This document shows, piece after piece, positions 11,937-14,269 of a DNA stretch of 14,269 nt. Every line of letters begins with the position of its first letter. The stretch's first letter is position 1. The stretch lies in the NCBI GenBank assembly GCA_026395675.1, contig JAPLYF010000043.1, positions 1 through 14,269 of the forward strand, read 5' to 3'. The stretch comes from Candidatus Parcubacteria bacterium (GTDB lineage Bacteria > Patescibacteriota > Patescibacteriia > CAIXNZ01). Under the pieces are notes generated by a model. The model searched no databases and had not been told where the DNA came from. It saw only the letters and a program-made list of their open reading frames with translations. The position numbers and the translations under genes were made by a program.

Positions 11937-13568
11937 ATGAGATTTAAGATTACAGATTTCAGATTTTTAATTTTAGTAATTTTAGGGATAATTTTCTTTT
12001 TTATCTACTCTTTTTTAATTTTTGGGAATTCTGCTTCTAAATTTACTTGGCCAGATGAGACAGCCAACTATTTTTTTATAAAAAATTATATTGGGCATAG
12101 TAATTTTAGCGTGGCAGAACCTTTAAACCAAATTGCTGATAATATTGTTAAACCGCGCAGTTTTAATGTTTATAATAACAATCTAGTGCCAGGTTCATTT
12201 TTGGGCATGCTTTTGATTTATGGCTTGATTGGGAAATTTGTGCAAATAGGATTGATTAAGTTCCTAACGCCATTGCTAGCAGTTTTGGCTAGCTTATTTT
12301 TTTACAAAATTTTATTGAAAGTTTTTGAGCCCAAAATAGCTTTCTTAAGCACGCTTTTATTCTTTATAAATCCGGCTTGGTGGTATTATGCTAATTTATC
12401 AATGCTGCCCAATATCAGTTTTTTAACTTTTTTTATCATTGGTTTGTATTTTTTATTGCAAATCAGGGGGGAGAGCAATCGTAAAAATTATCTTTGGGTA
12501 ATTTTAGGTTCATTTTTTATTGCTTTGTCCTTGATCATTAGAACAAATGAGTTTATTTGGATTTTGGCAGTTCTAATATTTTTGGCAATTATTTATTATA
12601 AAAAATTAAAGTGGCAGTACATGAGTTTGTTTTTGCTAGTTTGCATTTTGGTTTTTGTGCCGATTTTTTATTATAATAATTTGACTTATGGCAATTCTCT
12701 TTCCTTTGGCTATTTAAGATTAAATCAGGGGCAGACAATTTTTGAGCAGGTGCCCACGGAATTTAAAATTTCCAATTCTAGCGCCCTGAATTTTTTAAAG
12801 TTTATATTTTTGCCATTCGGCTTTCAGCCAAAAGTAATTTTAAGCAATTTTTATCACTATGTTTATAATCTTTTTTGGTGGATGTTCTTAGCGTCTGTTT
12901 TAGGCGGATTTATTTTTCTCAAAAAATATCATGATAAAAATCATGCTGTGTATTTTGTGCTTTCGCTTTGTGTCTGCTTGTACTTGCTGGCATATTATGG
13001 TTCATGGTTATTTGCAGATCAATTAACTTTAGCCCTAAACAAAATTGGTATTTCTTATGTGCGTTATTTTTTGCCAATTTACATTTTATCCCTGCCCTTT
13101 GCGGCCATTTTTATTGACTGGCTTATTAATTTATTTAAAAATAAAAAGATAAAAATTATATTGGCTTTGTTTTTGGCCTTGACTTTCCTGGGACTGACAA
13201 TCAATGTTGTTTATCTGGCTGGCAATGATAATTTGATTAAGATTAAACAAAATATTGGCGATTATACTGATATAAATAAAAAAGTAATTGCTTTAACTGA
13301 AGGTGATGCTGTGATCATAAGCCAGCGCAGCGATAAAATATTTTTCCCAGAGAGAAAAGTAATCGGCACCTGGAAAATAGATGATTTTGAAAATTGGACG
13401 AAATTATTAGACGCTAATGTCCCTTTATATTACTATGCCACTGAAAGCGTGGATTTTCTCGATCAATTATATTCCGAGCTATTTTATTATGATATGGAAT
13501 TGACTAATGAAACTCAGATTGAAGGGGATTATTATTTATATCGGATAGATTACATAAGTTATGAATAA
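11937..13568 (+). CDS. GT39-like polytopic glycosyltransferase
   Basis: A 543-residue integral membrane protein of the GT-C class (PMT/ArnT-like, GT39). After the first helix (about 9-30) comes KFTWPDETANYFFIKNY (35-51), whose Asp40-Glu41 pair matches the catalytic acidic motif in the first outer loop of this superfamily. It is followed by LVPGSFLGMLLIYGLIGKF and roughly ten further helices to about residue 425, then a C-terminal outer domain of about 115 residues. Such enzymes use polyprenyl-phosphate sugars to glycosylate lipids or proteins outside the membrane, which would use what GtrA supplies. The first ten residues (MRFKITDFRF) come from a heptanucleotide repeat. It has no SD, an extended -10 close to the ATG, and an 8-base overlap with the next gene. 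Confidence 0.88.
   Translation: MRFKITDFRFLILVILGIIFFFIYSFLIFGNSASKFTWPDETANYFFIKNYIGHSNFSVAEPLNQIADNIVKPRSFNVYNNNLVPGSFLGMLLIYGLIGKFVQIGLIKFLTPLLAVLASLFFYKILLKVFEPKIAFLSTLLFFINPAWWYYANLSMLPNISFLTFFIIGLYFLLQIRGESNRKNYLWVILGSFFIALSLIIRTNEFIWILAVLIFLAIIYYKKLKWQYMSLFLLVCILVFVPIFYYNNLTYGNSLSFGYLRLNQGQTIFEQVPTEFKISNSSALNFLKFIFLPFGFQPKVILSNFYHYVYNLFWWMFLASVLGGFIFLKKYHDKNHAVYFVLSLCVCLYLLAYYGSWLFADQLTLALNKIGISYVRYFLPIYILSLPFAAIFIDWLINLFKNKKIKIILALFLALTFLGLTINVVYLAGNDNLIKIKQNIGDYTDINKKVIALTEGDAVIISQRSDKIFFPERKVIGTWKIDDFENWTKLLDANVPLYYYATESVDFLDQLYSELFYYDMELTNETQIEGDYYLYRIDYISYE
11940..11967 (+). repeat. Heptanucleotide tandem repeat at the GT39-like start
   Basis: Directly after the ATG run four 7-base units: AGATTTA (11940), AGATTAC (11947), AGATTTC (11954) and AGATTTT (11961). 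They encode RFKITDF then RF, a 7-residue period. Confidence 0.85.
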
Positions 13569-14163
13569 TTACACTAAAATAATTAGGGTATTTATAATTA
13601 TATTGGCAGCTTTAGCGCTTATGTTTTTTTTGAGCCAGGATTTGGCCTGGACCGGCAAGCTTGAATTCAAGACCGATTTTAGAAAATTTACGCCTTTTGT
13701 TTCTATCTTGAAGCCCCAAGAGCGGGTTGAGATTAAAGATATGGCTTATATTTCGCAGGAGCCGGTCTGGTTTGATATTTATATGCCCAGGGATTTTGAT
13801 AAGGTTATTTTAGAATTTACTTACAAAGATGATTTTGCCAATTTGATTGAAGTAGGGCCAATGATTTATGCTGATAATAATCCCTTAAAACCAGTAGAAG
13901 ACGTAAATGATTGGCCAAAGGTAAACTTGCCAATCGCTCAAAATGTCTTTAAAATTAAAAGCATTGAATTTGATTTGACTAACTTGCCAATCAGAAAAGG
14001 CAAAATAAGGTTTGAAATTCGGCTGCCGAATTTACTTGATGAGCAACAAGGCATTTATATAAAAAATTTAAAAGTTGATTTATTAAGAAAGCCAATTTGG
14101 CAGGAAGGTCTGACAAGTAATTTAATCAAATATTTTAATTATTATGAAAATAAATTTAGATAA
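13561..14163 (+). CDS. Membrane-anchored protein of unknown function
   Basis: A 200-residue protein with one N-terminal helix (about 7-25, IIRVFIIILAALALMFFL) that serves as a signal anchor. The remainder is a mostly beta-rich polar domain (FTPFVSILKPQERVEIKDMAYISQEPVWFDIYMP, then VILEFTYKDD and KGKIRFEIRLP) without cysteines or a motif I recognise; it could be a carbohydrate-binding-like sandwich. Its start overlaps the GT39-like stop by 8 bases and its end overlaps the next start by 20, so the three are translationally coupled and probably act together at the cell surface. Confidence 0.85.
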   Translation: MNNYTKIIRVFIIILAALALMFFLSQDLAWTGKLEFKTDFRKFTPFVSILKPQERVEIKDMAYISQEPVWFDIYMPRDFDKVILEFTYKDDFANLIEVGPMIYADNNPLKPVEDVNDWPKVNLPIAQNVFKIKSIEFDLTNLPIRKGKIRFEIRLPNLLDEQQGIYIKNLKVDLLRKPIWQEGLTSNLIKYFNYYENKFR

Positions 14164-14269
14164 AAATTTAAAAAATATTTTATTGATCATAGTCAGGGAT
14201 TTGTTTTTGGCTTCTTTTGGTTTGTTTGTAGTTTTTACTGTCCTGGAAATAATTAAGCCCAAGATAATT
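14144..14269 (+). CDS. Start of a membrane protein gene (3' truncated by window)
   Basis: From the ATG at 14144 the frame stays open to the window end, giving 42 residues: a polar start (MKINLDKNLKN) and a long hydrophobic helix (ILLIIVRDLFLASFGLFVVF). It overlaps the previous gene by 20 bases in another frame. It is probably part of the same surface-glycan operon; the family cannot be told from this fragment. Confidence 0.7.
   Translation, partial: MKINLDKNLKNILLIIVRDLFLASFGLFVVFTVLEIIKPKII

Overview
The window looks like an AT-rich chromosomal segment from a candidate phyla radiation (Patescibacteria, Parcubacteria-like) bacterium. That call rests on three things: the composition, the C-terminal surface domain of the subtilase (FPDEKTYYSWY...LGGIVTFRPGSLVKI...VYAVSKGGVLRW), and many short GC-rich palindromes and short-word tandem repeats, several of which lie inside genes. 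I know these traits from Patescibacteria from memory; no search was possible. The content is a cell-surface glycan and secreted-protein locus. No rRNA, tRNA, CRISPR array, transposase or phage gene was seen.

Layout. Positions 1-4381 (+) hold the tail of an unknown gene, a secreted S8 peptidase with a Patescibacteria-type surface domain, a GtrA-like membrane protein, an NAD-dependent sugar-nucleotide epimerase/decarboxylase whose start is abnormal, and a GT2 glycosyltransferase. At 4468-5016 (-) is a self-contained small gene with its own promoter, strong Shine-Dalgarno (SD) site and terminator, encoding a Cys-rich putative zinc-binding protein. At 5137-9069 (+) are two GT4 glycosyltransferases and a membrane-anchored FecR protein with two Fn3-like repeats. 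At 9164-11829 (-) are a large polytopic membrane protein and a second self-contained zinc-ribbon gene. From 11937 to the end (+) are a GT39-like membrane glycosyltransferase, a membrane-anchored protein of unknown function, and the start of another membrane protein, with overlapping ends. The convergent pair FecR/membrane protein shares one nested hairpin that spans both stop codons. No gap between genes exceeds 300 bases.

A plausible joint role: the epimerase supplies an activated sugar, possibly UDP-xylose. The GT2 and GT4 enzymes build a glycan on the cytoplasmic side. GtrA moves polyprenyl-linked sugar. The GT39-like and large membrane proteins transfer or assemble sugar at the outer face. 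The subtilase and FecR/Fn3 protein act at the cell surface. This is inference from families and neighbourhood.

The strongest oddities are these. (1) The epimerase Rossmann motif lies in a frame with no ATG, GTG or TTG before it, one frame off the end of gtrA, next to an A-run. (2) Tandem repeats of 7-nt period occur at the N-termini of two membrane proteins and inside a third; because 7 is coprime with 3 they read as 7-residue peptide repeats. (3) Palindromic elements are embedded in frame in coding sequence, concentrated in the loops between membrane helices of the 716-residue protein. (4) Small zinc-ribbon genes have strong SD sites and promoters, while the surrounding surface genes mostly lack SD sites and have -10 boxes almost touching the start codon.
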